Source: JBHIKY01 sp042139015 (GTDB lineage Bacteria > Bacillota > Bacilli > Bacillales > Marinococcaceae). Taken from it: a stretch of 25,021 bases of DNA. This document shows positions 13,664-21,710 of this stretch, piece by piece. How positions within the stretch are numbered: the first letter of the stretch is position 1; each line of letters begins with the position of its first letter. Under the pieces are notes generated by a model. The model saw nothing but the letters and a program-made list of their open reading frames with translations. It was not told where the DNA came from and made no database searches. The position numbers and the translations under genes are program-made. Location: positions 1-25,021 of the forward strand of contig NZ_JBHIKY010000039.1 in the NCBI RefSeq assembly GCF_042139015.1, written 5' to 3'.

Positions 13664-14668
13664 TTATTTTTGAACAAACAGTGGACAATCTACAGGATGA
13701 TCAATCATTTCTGTTAGTTCATCATCTAATTTCATTAACGTTACTGAACAACCGCCCATCTCAAGGGAAGTAATATAATCACCAACATAGGATTTATAGA
13801 TTTTAATCCCTTTTTCATTTAGTATCTGTTCGACTCTTCGATAAATGATATATAAATCCATTTTTGGTGTTGAGCCTAAACCATTAACTAAAACTACAAC
13901 CTCTTCTCCACTTGTGATTTCAATATCTTTTAGGATGTCACTGACCAGTCTGTCAGCAATCGCATCTGCTGATTCGATTTTTCCTTTCTCAATACCAGGT
14001 TCACCATGATGCCCAAGCCCAATCTCCATTTCATCTTCACCAATTTCAAAGCTAGGCTCACCTGTTTGCGGAAGATAGCATGGACTTACACCAACGCCCA
14101 TTGAGCGTGTGTTTTCATTTGCCTTTTTAGCAACTCGTATGACTCCCTCCAAGTTATACCCAAAATCTGCTGCTGCACCCGCTGATTTATAAATAAAGAA
14201 TTCTCCTGCGATTCCGCGTCGCTTTTCTTTTTCTTCTTTTGGAGCAGAGGCTACATCATCAGAAGCTAGTGCCATCCCTACTTCAATATCTTCTTCCAAA
14301 TCAGCCATTTCTGCTGCCATTCCGAAATTCATCACATCACCGGCATAGTTCCCATACAAGTAAGCGACACCCGCTCCTTTATCGATTGCCTTGGTTACTT
14401 CTAGGATAGGGTCGGGTGATGGGGAAGCAAAAATATTACCTACCGCTACTCCGTCTGCCATACCTTCACCTACATATCCTAAAAAACCAGGCTCATGCCC
14501 AGATCCTCCTCCAATCAATATGCCGACTTTTCCTTGTTTCGTTTCACGTGCAGTAACTAATGCCCTGTCATTATCAGGTAATTGTTTTATGTATTTAGGA
14601 TGAGCACTTACGTATCCCTCTACCATTTCTTCCACAACATTTTTTGGATCATTAATAAGTTTCTTCAT
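13664..14668 (-). CDS. dhaK: DhaK-type kinase subunit (ketose-binding), probable erythrulose kinase
   Basis: 334 residues, normal for a DhaK subunit. Seen: the GGGSGHEP motif (residues 53-60), GNYAGDVMNF, the ASDDVAS loop and LGHHGEPG (219-225), with the His that forms a covalent hemiaminal with the ketose carbonyl. DhaK binds dihydroxyacetone or longer ketoses and presents them to DhaL. With a polyol dehydrogenase upstream and an RpiB-type isomerase downstream, D- or L-erythrulose is the likely substrate, by analogy with LerK/DerK of Mycobacterium smegmatis. Dihydroxyacetone itself would not need an RpiB. The start has AAAGGAG. A strong hairpin lies between this gene and the permease gene. 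Confidence 0.93.
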   Translation of the reverse strand: MKKLINDPKNVVEEMVEGYVSAHPKYIKQLPDNDRALVTARETKQGKVGILIGGGSGHEPGFLGYVGEGMADGVAVGNIFASPSPDPILEVTKAIDKGAGVAYLYGNYAGDVMNFGMAAEMADLEEDIEVGMALASDDVASAPKEEKEKRRGIAGEFFIYKSAGAAADFGYNLEGVIRVAKKANENTRSMGVGVSPCYLPQTGEPSFEIGEDEMEIGLGHHGEPGIEKGKIESADAIADRLVSDILKDIEITSGEEVVVLVNGLGSTPKMDLYIIYRRVEQILNEKGIKIYKSYVGDYITSLEMGGCSVTLMKLDDELTEMIDHPVDCPLFVQK

Positions 14669-14729
14669 TAAACAGCACTCCTTTACTGCAATATTTTTTT
14701 CCTTTCTCGCTTACTATAAATATAGCAGG

Positions 14730-14760
14730 AGCAGATAACTTCCTTAAGAAGCTATCTGCT
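14730..14760 (-). other. Strong intercistronic hairpin between permease and DhaK genes
   Basis: AGCAGATAACTTC (14730-14742) pairs with GAAGCTATCTGCT (14748-14760) with one G-U pair, around a 5-nt CTTAA loop. No T-run follows, so it is more likely an RNA-stability or processing stem protecting the permease message than a terminator. Confidence 0.5.
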
Positions 14761-14768
14761 TCCTAAGT

Positions 14769-16061
14769 TTAAATCGCCGATTGTTTTCCATCCTTCACTG
14801 TATTACCTTCTTTTTCTAATAGTTCATTAGGAACTTTAAGGAATCTTGTTAGAATTGCAGCTCCGAAGTAGAGGCCAGCCAAGATCCACATCATACCTTG
14901 GGTATCTACTAAATCATAGAACAGCGCTACTATTGCAGGTCCTACGAATACGCATAGTCCAGCTCCTAGATTCAAGATCGACATAGCCGCGCCTTTGTCG
15001 CCATCCCCAACTAAGGTAGGGGTTAATGCAGATAGAGGTACGAATCCTGCTAAACACGCTCCCCATAGAATACCGATCAAACCAACTACGAAGACACTTC
15101 CTGTAAAGGCTTGAGGTACATAGAACAACATAAGTGTAAAGACTCCACAACCTACTGCTCCAAACCATGTAACGGTGTTTCTCCATCCAAATTTATCTCC
15201 AACAAATCCAAAAATCAGATTAAACGCAATATTGGAAATAAAGATGGTTCCCCAAATATTAAGCCATACTGTTGTGCTGACTCCTTGTTCAGCTAAATAA
15301 ATAGGAAGAAACAAAGGAAACGCATATTGAGAAGCCTGGTTGATAATCCGGACAATACCGGCAATCCCAACCTTTGGTTCTCTCTTCACAATGGTGATCC
15401 CATTGATTAACTCTTTTAATTTTGATGTATCACTTGACTTCTGCTCTAAAATTTCAAATTTATCTTTATTGACCACAATGGCAAAAAATGCTCCGATCAG
15501 CACCCAAATAATGGCTGTCCACAGTGTTGGTATATATCCAAAAGCTTCTATAGAGAAACTAGAATAATAAGCACCAAGGACACTCAAACCTCCTGTAAAT
15601 ACAAACCAGAACCACCCAACCGCTTTGCCCAGCTGATACTGAGGAGTACGGTAAGTAATCCAGACGAGAAAAGAATAAGCAAACAACGGATACCCAAATC
15701 CGCGAAGGGCATAAGTAGGAATCATTAACCCATAATTAAGTGTTGGAATTGCCAGCCCAACAAAAAGAATATGGCCTACTATATACAAGGCTACTCCCAT
15801 AAGCATGGTTCTCCTTGGACCAATAGCTTCAGTCAAGACTCCTGAAAACCAGGCTGCTATAGCAATGGTAACTCCATATGAAGTTGTTAAAGTCGCTGCT
15901 TGTTTAACAGTCAAACCTTCTTCAACTAAATATGGGCTAATCCAAGCTAGTTCTAAGCCATCTCCCATCATAAAGATAAGTACACCGAAATATCCCCAAG
16001 CTAAGTGAGGAGGAATACCGATCCTATTTAGAAAAGAGTCCTTCTGAGTTAAATCATTCAT
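14769..16061 (-). CDS. MFS polyol permease (RbtT/DalT/CsbX-like)
   Basis: 430 residues with about 12 hydrophobic segments, consistent with a major facilitator proton symporter in the cytoplasmic membrane. The opening GIPPHLAWGYFGVLIFMMGD and the region LRGFGYPLFAYSFLVWITYR resemble the polyol-permease group containing ribitol and arabinitol carriers and Bacillus CsbX. A cytoplasmic loop around residues 200-220 separates the two six-helix halves. The A-motif-like GPRRTMLMG lies after the second helix. It follows the dehydrogenase gene by 18 bp, with GGGGGAC before its ATG. It likely imports the tetritol or another linear polyol used by this locus. Confidence 0.85.
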   Translation of the reverse strand: MNDLTQKDSFLNRIGIPPHLAWGYFGVLIFMMGDGLELAWISPYLVEEGLTVKQAATLTTSYGVTIAIAAWFSGVLTEAIGPRRTMLMGVALYIVGHILFVGLAIPTLNYGLMIPTYALRGFGYPLFAYSFLVWITYRTPQYQLGKAVGWFWFVFTGGLSVLGAYYSSFSIEAFGYIPTLWTAIIWVLIGAFFAIVVNKDKFEILEQKSSDTSKLKELINGITIVKREPKVGIAGIVRIINQASQYAFPLFLPIYLAEQGVSTTVWLNIWGTIFISNIAFNLIFGFVGDKFGWRNTVTWFGAVGCGVFTLMLFYVPQAFTGSVFVVGLIGILWGACLAGFVPLSALTPTLVGDGDKGAAMSILNLGAGLCVFVGPAIVALFYDLVDTQGMMWILAGLYFGAAILTRFLKVPNELLEKEGNTVKDGKQSAI

Positions 16062-16079
16062 TCCATGTCCCCCATCCTT

Positions 16080-17198
16080 TTAAATTTGGTATGGTTTCAA
16101 GATTACCTTCAACGAATGATCGCCTTTCTTCATCATCTCAAAACCTTCTTTAAAATCTTTAAGATTCAGTTGATGAGTAACTACATTATCTGTCGGAAAA
16201 TCACCATTAGAAATTCCTTCAATCACTAAAGGATAGCAGTAAGGACCTAAATGAGAACCCAGTAAATCAAGCTCTTTTCTATCGCTAATGATACTCCAAT
16301 CAACAGAGACAGGTTCACCAAATACACTAAATTCTACGAATGTACCTAGTTTTCGAATTGCATGTAGTCCTTGCTCTACTGACTTCGGATGTCCTGTGGC
16401 TTCAATATAAATATCACAACCATAACCGTCTGTCATATCTTTAATTTCTTGTACAACGTCTACTTCGCTAGGGTTAAGTACTAAATCCGCTCCAAACTGT
16501 TTAGCTAATTCCAATCGATCCTCTTTCAAATCCAAGACTACTAATTTTCCAGCACCTGATTTCTTAACGGCTCCTACCATACCAAGTCCTAACGTACCAG
16601 CACCTGATAAGACAACTACATCCCCAAGTTCAATTTTGGCTCTTTGCACAGCATGAAGACTGCATGCATAAGGTTCTATTAAAATAGCTTGTTCAATAGG
16701 AAGATTTTCTGGAATCTTATAGTTGATTGCTTCTTTTGTGAATTTCATATATTCCGCCATTCCGCCATTCACGTTCTTTTGAAAGCCATAAAGATCATGC
16801 TTTTCACACATCCAATATTGTCCTCTGTTACAGAACCTGCACTCCCAGCAAGGAACAATCTGTTCAGAAATTACACGATCTCCCACTTCAAAACCTTCAA
16901 CTGCTTCTCCTTTTTGTACGATCCGGGCAACGAATTCATGTCCAGGAATCATTGGAGCCTTAATATAAGCTGGTTGAGTTTCATCTCCCCAAAAGCTTGG
17001 AGCCCCATCATATGCTTTAATATCCCCAGCACAGATTCCACAAGCTTCTACTTTTACAATGATTTCTTTATCATTTTCTAACGTTGGTGTCTCTACTTCC
17101 TCATAGCGATAATCTTTTGGACCATAAGCTACTACACCTTTCATTGTTTCAGGGATCACTTGTGAGTGATTTTGATGTTTAGATAGAACTTCTGACAT
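16080..17198 (-). CDS. Zn-dependent medium-chain polyol dehydrogenase, probable erythritol/threitol dehydrogenase
   Basis: 372 residues. Catalytic zinc ligands: Cys53 (CGICAGD), His87-Glu88 (GHE) and Glu175 region. Structural zinc: Cys117, Cys120, Cys123 and Cys131 in the C-x2-C-x2-C-x7-C array. The cofactor site is GAGTLG (199-204), with an Asp (about 223) ending the second Rossmann strand, which favours NAD. The relatives are sorbitol/threonine-dehydrogenase-like enzymes; EltD of Mycobacterium, an erythritol/L-threitol dehydrogenase, is of this type. It is first gene of the operon, directly controlled by the divergent DeoR regulator region, with AAAGGAGAG before the ATG. The likely reaction is tetritol to erythrulose; stereochemistry unknown. 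Confidence 0.9.
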   Translation of the reverse strand: MSEVLSKHQNHSQVIPETMKGVVAYGPKDYRYEEVETPTLENDKEIIVKVEACGICAGDIKAYDGAPSFWGDETQPAYIKAPMIPGHEFVARIVQKGEAVEGFEVGDRVISEQIVPCWECRFCNRGQYWMCEKHDLYGFQKNVNGGMAEYMKFTKEAINYKIPENLPIEQAILIEPYACSLHAVQRAKIELGDVVVLSGAGTLGLGMVGAVKKSGAGKLVVLDLKEDRLELAKQFGADLVLNPSEVDVVQEIKDMTDGYGCDIYIEATGHPKSVEQGLHAIRKLGTFVEFSVFGEPVSVDWSIISDRKELDLLGSHLGPYCYPLVIEGISNGDFPTDNVVTHQLNLKDFKEGFEMMKKGDHSLKVILKPYQI

Positions 17199-17227
17199 AT
17201 TACTTCTCTCCTTTTTAATAGATTCAT

Positions 17228-17233
17228 ACTATA
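17228..17233 (-). promoter_or_regulatory. Possible -10 element of the dehydrogenase operon
   Basis: On the minus strand TATAGT lies about 30 bp upstream of the start codon. No good -35 box is seen 17 bp further up (ATTCTG). The cre box begins about 10 bp beyond that position, so the promoter may depend on a regulator. Low certainty. Confidence 0.3.
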
Positions 17234-17264
17234 AATCTAAAAATCATCTGCAGAATGGATGTTT

Positions 17265-17280
17265 TTGTAACCGGTTACAA
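17265..17280. promoter_or_regulatory. cre box (CcpA site)
   Basis: TTGTAACCGGTTACAA is a perfect 16-bp palindrome. Its inner 14 bases fit the Bacillus cre consensus TGWAANCGNTNWCA at every position. It lies 67-82 bp upstream of the dehydrogenase start in the divergent control region. Carbon catabolite control of the operon by CcpA is strongly suggested. Confidence 0.8.
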
Positions 17281-17335
17281 CCATTTTCACTTAGTTTATC
17301 ATTAATTTTTGTTTTGTCAATTTAATTATTGAATG

Positions 17336-17371
17336 TTTTCAATTATATATATTTATGTAAATAAACGAAAT
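17336..17371. promoter_or_regulatory. Candidate DeoR operator in the divergent control region
   Basis: TTTTCAATTATA (17336) on the plus strand faces ATTTCGTTTATTT (17371-17359) on the minus strand, forming a loose inverted pair. The TTTCGTTTATT core is repeated before the rpiB-like gene. It lies between the divergent dehydrogenase and DeoR genes. Confidence 0.35.
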
Positions 17372-17456
17372 CAAAAAATAAAAAATCTTTAACATTGATA
17401 AAAAAACACAAATGAAATATCATTAGGGTACTATTAAAAATAAGGATGTTTAGCTC

Positions 17457-18236
17457 ATGAAAATGTTTGTAAGTGAACGAAGAAACAAAATATTGCAGCT
17501 ATTAGACGAAAAGAAACGAGTTACTGTAAAAGAGCTAGCTGCACATATAGGGGTATCTGAAGCAACACTGCGTACAGATCTAAATAAGATGGAAGAAGAA
17601 GGTCTGCTAACAAGAACTCATGGAGGGGCAATACTTAACAATGACTCCGATCATGAAACAAGCTTTTCTGCAAGAGAAAAGAAAAATAAGGAAGAAAAAA
17701 CAATAATCGCTGAAACCGCTTTTGAATTAATTGAAGAGAAACAGTGTATTTTATTGGATGCTAGTTCCACTGCTCTAGAATTAGCTCGTCATCTAAAACA
17801 TCAACCTATACGTCTCACCGTTGTTACAAGTGGTGTCCTTACTGCTCTCGAACTTAAGGAGAATCCTGATATCACTGTTATATTAATTGGCGGAGTTTTA
17901 ACTAATCGGTCTTCCTCCATCGAGGGTACTTTAGGGTTGTCTATTTTAGAGCATGTAAATATCGATATCATGTTTACTTCAGGGAATGGTTTCTCCGTTG
18001 AAAATGGATTAACAGACTTTAATCTTTATGAGGTTGCTTTGAAGAAAGAGTTGGTGAAGAGATCAAATAAAATCGTCGCTATTGTAGACTCTTCAAAAAT
18101 TGGGAAGTCATCTAGTGCTGTATTTGCATTCCCTAAAGATATTGATGTATTAATCACAGATAATCCTTCAAGTATAGAGCTATCAACAAGATTGAGAGAA
18201 AATAATGTAGAGATAATCACACCTATTTTAAACTAG
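17457..18236 (+). CDS. DeoR-family sugar-phosphate-sensing regulator
   Basis: 259 residues, typical DeoR length. The N-terminal winged helix begins ERRNKILQLLDEKKRVTVKE and contains the family signature of residues around VSEATLRTDLNKMEEEGLL followed by THGGA. The C-terminal DeoRC (ISOCOT-like) sensor domain begins with IAETAFELIEEKQCILLDAS and contains LTVVTSG and IVAIVDSSKIGKSS. Such domains bind phosphorylated sugars. It is divergent from the dehydrogenase operon with a 258-bp gap holding a cre box and repeated TTTTC words. It likely represses the operon until an intermediate such as erythrulose phosphate appears (inference). AAGGATG precedes the ATG. Confidence 0.93.
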   Translation: MKMFVSERRNKILQLLDEKKRVTVKELAAHIGVSEATLRTDLNKMEEEGLLTRTHGGAILNNDSDHETSFSAREKKNKEEKTIIAETAFELIEEKQCILLDASSTALELARHLKHQPIRLTVVTSGVLTALELKENPDITVILIGGVLTNRSSSIEGTLGLSILEHVNIDIMFTSGNGFSVENGLTDFNLYEVALKKELVKRSNKIVAIVDSSKIGKSSSAVFAFPKDIDVLITDNPSSIELSTRLRENNVEIITPILN

Positions 18237-18329
18237 GTAATAACATGTTTCCTTTTTATAAAAAGCATTTTGGAAGCGTTAACAATGAAGAAAGGAGATT
18301 CAATGTGGAATCCAAAGGATACGACAAAA

Positions 18330-18346
18330 ATTTCACGTACCTTACT
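18330..18346 (+). repeat. 17-bp dispersed repeat, copy 1 of 3
   Basis: ATTTCACGTACCTTACT occurs here and, identically and in the same orientation, at 21409-21425 and 22621-22637. All three copies are in non-coding DNA. Confidence 0.7.
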
Positions 18347-18400
18347 AAACCATTTCTTGGTTTTTCCATCCCCGATGGTGTTAAATAGGTTATTCAGCAT

Positions 18401-18427
18401 AAAAAAAGCCCTCTTTGCCAGAGGACT
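18401..18427 (-). terminator. Intrinsic terminator after the 62-residue gene
   Basis: On the minus strand AGTCCTCT pairs with AGAGGGCT around a short loop and is followed by a T7 run. It begins a few bases after the stop codon of the small gene. Confidence 0.8.
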
Positions 18428-18429
18428 TG

Positions 18430-18618
18430 TTATTTTTTCGCATATTTACGTTTGGCTTTGCTCTTTTTTATGAAATCTTGCATTAATCGATCGCTTTCTT
18501 TTCGTTCTTCTTCCGATTTGTGAGGATAGGCATAAATGCCGTTGTGTTCCGTGTCAATAATATGAGCAAGCTCTCCAACGGTGAATTCTCGTTTGGAATT
18601 CGTATCATTTTTCGCCAT
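18430..18618 (-). CDS. Small charged protein of unknown function
   Basis: 62 residues from an ATG at 18618 that follows AAAGGAGGAGG. An upstream in-frame start (18654) has no such site. The sequence reads MAKNDTNSKREFTVGELAHI and then a D-T-E-H-N-G-I-Y-A-Y-P stretch and a highly charged helix ending KAKRKYAKK. No membrane segment. It follows the frameshifted GNAT-like gene on the same strand, separated by about 32 bp, and has its own terminator, so the two form an operon. Function unknown. Confidence 0.7.
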   Translation of the reverse strand: MAKNDTNSKREFTVGELAHIIDTEHNGIYAYPHKSEEERKESDRLMQDFIKKSKAKRKYAKK

Positions 18619-18650
18619 GAATACTACCTCCTCCTTTATGTAAATATACG

Positions 18651-19102
18651 TCAATAAGCTTCTGTGAATGCAACTTCATTGATGGCCATACGGCTGGTGC
18701 TGCCAATTTGTTGAGCTCCTAATTTAGCGTAATAATCCATAAGTTTTTTATTGTGCTTGGAGGTAATTAATACAAATCCCTCATGCCCGGCTTGTACGCT
18801 TAGTTGACAGCGGCAAGCATCGTAGGAGCTACATTAATTCCACTTTTGCTTTCTTTCCCCCAATTGGCGGATTCAAGATTTTCTACCAGCACATACCCAT
18901 CCCTGTATTCAAATGAAATGGCAGCCTGTATTACATCATTCCCCGCTATTGTCAGTTTATACACCTGGCGGTTGGGGTTATCGTACTCCTCCAACCAGTT
19001 GAAAAACCATAAAGCAAGAGATTTTAAATCCTTGCTTGTTACCGGATCAAAATATCCGCTGAAGTATTCCTTTGTATCTTTCGTCTTAATAATTACTCTC
19101 AT
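18651..19102 (-). pseudogene. GNAT-like protein, frameshifted in the middle
   Basis: AGGAGG precedes an ATG at 19102 opening MRVIIKTKDTKEYFSGYFDP. The frame continues to TMLAAV and stops at 18800. The next frame carries on as QLSVQAGHEGFVLITSKHNK, then LMDYYAKLGAQQIGS and a final part to a TGA at 18651. The joined protein (about 150 residues) ends like a GNAT, with the hydrophobic strand, x-L-x-x-Y-Y-x-x-L-G-A motif. A one-base deletion or two-base insertion near 18803 would unite the frames. It may be a true pseudogene or a sequencing error. If intact, it would be an acetyltransferase-like protein. Confidence 0.65.
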
Positions 19103-19256
19103 CCAATGCCTCCTACCCACGTAACGGGGAACTAAGGTCCTCCGAAAAATCAATAACCCTTACAAATAAGGAGCATTCCTGTAAGGAAGAAATGGGATGG
19201 GAAATGAGCGAAGACGAAAAATGCACAAAAAAAGCCCCCTTGGTACGATAGAGAGT

Positions 19257-19268
19257 GTCATGCATGAC
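19257..19268. repeat. 12-bp palindrome in the left end of the IS110-type element
   Basis: GTCATGCATGAC is a perfect palindrome 31 bp upstream of the transposase start. GGTAC and GTACC words flank it. It probably belongs to the non-coding left end or promoter of the element. Confidence 0.45.
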
Positions 19269-19299
19269 CTCGAATTAAGTACCGAAGGAGGACTTCACC

Positions 19300-20119
19300 A
19301 TGGATTTTACACAAAACCAGCGCTTAGCGCAAATGAATGAACGAACGTTGATCATCGGTGTCGACGTGGCTAAACATAAGCATGTTGCCCGCGTCGTGGA
19401 TGAACGGGGGCAGGATCTCGCCAAACGGTTAGTCTTCGTTAACACGATGGTCGGATTTTCGGAACTTCTTTCCTGGGCGAAAGAGCTTTCTGCAGAACAT
19501 AGTCGCCCGGATATCGTGATCGGCATGGAGCCTACCGGCCACTACTGGCTGAACCTGGCTTACCACCTGAAAGCCCGCGGCATTCACACCGTGGTCGTCA
19601 ATCCGATGGAGGTGAAACGGTTCAAAGAAATGGACGACGATTCCCCGACGAAAAACGATACGAAAGATGCGAAAGTCATCGCTCAAATCGTCAGGGACGG
19701 ACGGTTCCACGAACCGACCCTGCCCGAGGATGTGTATGCGGAACTGCGCGAAGGCATGAAGATCCATGACATGATGCAGGAGGATCTCTCTTCCATCAAA
19801 GCGCAGATGCAGAATGCCCTGGACCGTTACTTCCCTGAATTCCTTCAGGTGTTCAAGGGTTGGACCGGGAAAGCGGCTGCGGAGCTTACTGTTCCAGGTC
19901 GCCAGACCTCTCTCCTTTCACAATGAAGCGTTCCGGAAACTCCATGAACACTACCGTCATTGATCGACGAACCCCTTGACTGGAAAGCAGTCGTTTGTCG
20001 CCTTGAGTCGCAAGCTTGTGAAAATCTTTTATGTCCTGGGAACACGGGAGTGTGCCTTCAGTGAAGCGCGTATGATTCGGGATATCCCCGTCATTTCAAC
20101 CTTACAGGAAGCAGCCTGA
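19300..20119 (+). pseudogene. IS110-family transposase, internally deleted
   Basis: GAAGGAGG precedes an ATG. The N-terminal DEDD (RuvC-like) domain is intact: IGVDVAKHKHVARV with the first Asp, GMEPTGHYWLNLAYHL with the Glu, VVVNPMEVKRFKE, and the NDTKDAKVIAQI motif with the last Asps. The frame stops at 19926 after about 208 residues. A different frame then encodes HNEAFRKLHEHYRH, an in-frame stop, and STNPLTGKQSFVALSRKLVK through IPVISTLQEAA to a TGA at 20119, which is the normal C-terminus. Around 150 residues, including the conserved serine region, are missing between the two parts. The element cannot transpose by itself. Its higher G+C and its codon use differ from neighbouring genes, a sign of transfer. 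Confidence 0.85.
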
Positions 20120-20813
20120 GAAGACAGAGTTGAACCGTTGAACTTGTTTTGAACAATCGAAGCACGGAGAAGCCTGTCGTTAATTATTCCATGAGGGCAT
20201 AGACCCACCTAAGGAGCATTTCCGGCATCCACCATGGTCAGGTCGAACGAAGGAATTTGCGCGTATAGACGCCGAGAGACGTGGGAGGGTCCACCGCCAT
20301 GTGTCACGTGGAGATCCAAGGTGCGATCATACGATTAACACCCATTTAATGGAAAATGTCCATGGATGTCTGGTTGGTGTCACCCTCAAATTCCAAATAC
20401 ACCCTTTATTTTCATATAAAGGATTCGACTACCACCATGCGCTTCTATTGATCGAAAGGAAATGGGCGAAAAACGAAGCAATTCTAAGAAAACGTTAATT
20501 TAAAGAGGGAGGTAGAATTTATGACAGTCCAAAGAATTCAAGGAACAGGAAAATAACCGTAAAAAGTACGCTCCCCTCACTAGTCGTCCTACCCCTATAA
20601 GAATCATCATACCAGTCTTTAAAAAAATAAAAATAGATCAGGTCTTCTCTTTTCAATTACAAGATGTGTGACCACGAGGAACATTTCCAAATGGAGATTG
20701 AAGGAAAATTCTTCTCATAATTATAAAACTAAAACGTTTCTTTTAATATATAAACTGAATATTTTTATGTAACAATAAACAAAAAACTCTTTTTATTTTG
20801 ATACCAAGTTATG

Positions 20814-20832
20814 TAAATGCTCTCTAAATAAT
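20814..20832 (+). repeat. 19-bp dispersed repeat, copy 1 of 2
   Basis: TAAATGCTCTCTAAATAAT recurs at 22601-22619 with one difference. The second copy directly precedes the 17-bp repeat at 22621, suggesting parts of one larger degraded element. Confidence 0.5.
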
Positions 20833-21033
20833 CTACATTGTTTAAAAGCAAAGTTGAAAGTTCTATTATACAAAAGCCTAAAAGCACCTTTGAGGTGGAA
20901 TAGGAAGCTGAATATGTAACCGATATACAAAAGAAGCAAATTAATAGAAATAAATAACGGATAATTCTAGAGAAACTTAATAGCTTTTAAACGTATTAGA
21001 TATATCGAACTATAAATATTTACCTATATATGG

Positions 21034-21039
21034 TATAAT
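21034..21039 (+). promoter_or_regulatory. Extended -10 promoter element
   Basis: TATAAT is preceded by TGG, giving the extended -10 form TGnTATAAT, 28 bp before the start codon of the 68-residue gene. No clear -35 box; the extended -10 may compensate. Confidence 0.55.
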
Positions 21040-21067
21040 TGTTCTATATCCCCAAAGGAGTTTTTAA

Positions 21068-21274
21068 ATGGAAAATAATGATTCCCCATACGAAAGCTTT
21101 TCTGACAATCAGCTAGTAGGGTATTATTTGTTTATTCTTTCTAATATTTATTCAGGTAAACTTTCAAATGCAATGTTCGGTGAGATCGAATGTTTAGAAG
21201 ACATCGCCTTTAGACGCGGTTTACATTGTTTATGGCATTCTAAAAATGTAGGTAGTGGCAGTCAGTTTATGTAG
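21068..21274 (+). CDS. Small protein of unknown function
   Basis: 68 residues, with AAAGGAG before the ATG and an extended -10 promoter, so it is very likely expressed. It has an acidic N-terminus, then FSDNQLVGYYLFILSNIYSG, a helix, and a second helix EIECLEDIAFRRGL. The 'S-D-x-x-L-x-x-Y-Y' beginning and 'L-E-x-x-A-x-R-R-G-L' ending faintly recall the helical hairpin of the sporulation checkpoint inhibitor Sda, but the loop is longer and I would not assign it. The C-terminal residues after CLWHSKN are probably disordered. Confidence 0.55.
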   Translation: MENNDSPYESFSDNQLVGYYLFILSNIYSGKLSNAMFGEIECLEDIAFRRGLHCLWHSKNVGSGSQFM

Positions 21275-21710
21275 ATGTTCTTCAACATCCTATTCTCATA
21301 AGTTTAATCAATTAAGTCCGAGTAAAAAAAGGTCTTTAACAAACGTCATTTGAGTTCTTATCACTAAATCCCTCATCAAAATCACCTGTTAAATCTTTTT
21401 AAATTATAATTTCACGTACCTTACTTTATGCAGTTACTAATATTTCAATCAAAGAAAAAGGATAATTAAAAACTCCTTAAGAGTCTAAATAAGACTTCAT
21501 AAGAAGAATTTATTATCGGGGTAATGAGTGGTGAGGTATTAACATATTCAAAGCCAACGGCATTTTTTTGTTAAACCGTCTCTCCCTGGTGCTAACTGCG
21601 TTCCACATTCACTTTGGCTTGAATAGTGATCACAGACAATTAAAATGTAGGGTTATTCCCTTTTTTACTAATCGTTTACCTGATCATTTTCTCATTACTG
21701 TACATTTTTA
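21275..21710. other. AT-rich gap without a recognised gene
   Basis: 436 bases between the small plus-strand gene and the convergent Fic gene. Apart from the 17-bp repeat at 21409-21425 and its degenerate right flank, nothing is recognised. Confidence 0.5.
21409..21425 (+). repeat. 17-bp dispersed repeat, copy 2 of 3
   Basis: Identical to 18330-18346 and 22621-22637. Its right flank (ACTAATATTTCAATCAA) resembles that of copy 3 (ACTAATAATTCAATCAA), so copies 2 and 3 share more than the core. Confidence 0.7.

Larger units (their letters stand above)
20120..21067. other. Non-coding right flank of the IS110-type element and AT-rich gap
   Basis: From 20120 to about 20480 the sequence keeps the higher G+C of the element and contains short self-complementary words (for example CACGTGGAGATCC near GGGTCCACCGCCATGTG). 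It could hold the right end and possibly a guide-like RNA of the element. At 20521 a strong GGGAGG site precedes a frame of only 11 codons (MTVQRIQGTGK), apparently the cut start of a lost gene. From about 20540 on the DNA is AT-rich with no gene recognised. Confidence 0.45.

Noticed and set aside
13649..13664. Reading the DhaK/DhaL pair as a glycerol or dihydroxyacetone utilisation operon
   Set aside because: A dihydroxyacetone pathway would not need an RpiB-type isomerase, GlpX or transketolase, and no DhaM or glycerol dehydrogenase is present. It remains a fallback.
20301..20498. 65-codon plus-strand frame after the IS110 remnant
   Set aside because: It starts within likely non-coding element sequence, has no recognised motif, and its composition changes midway.
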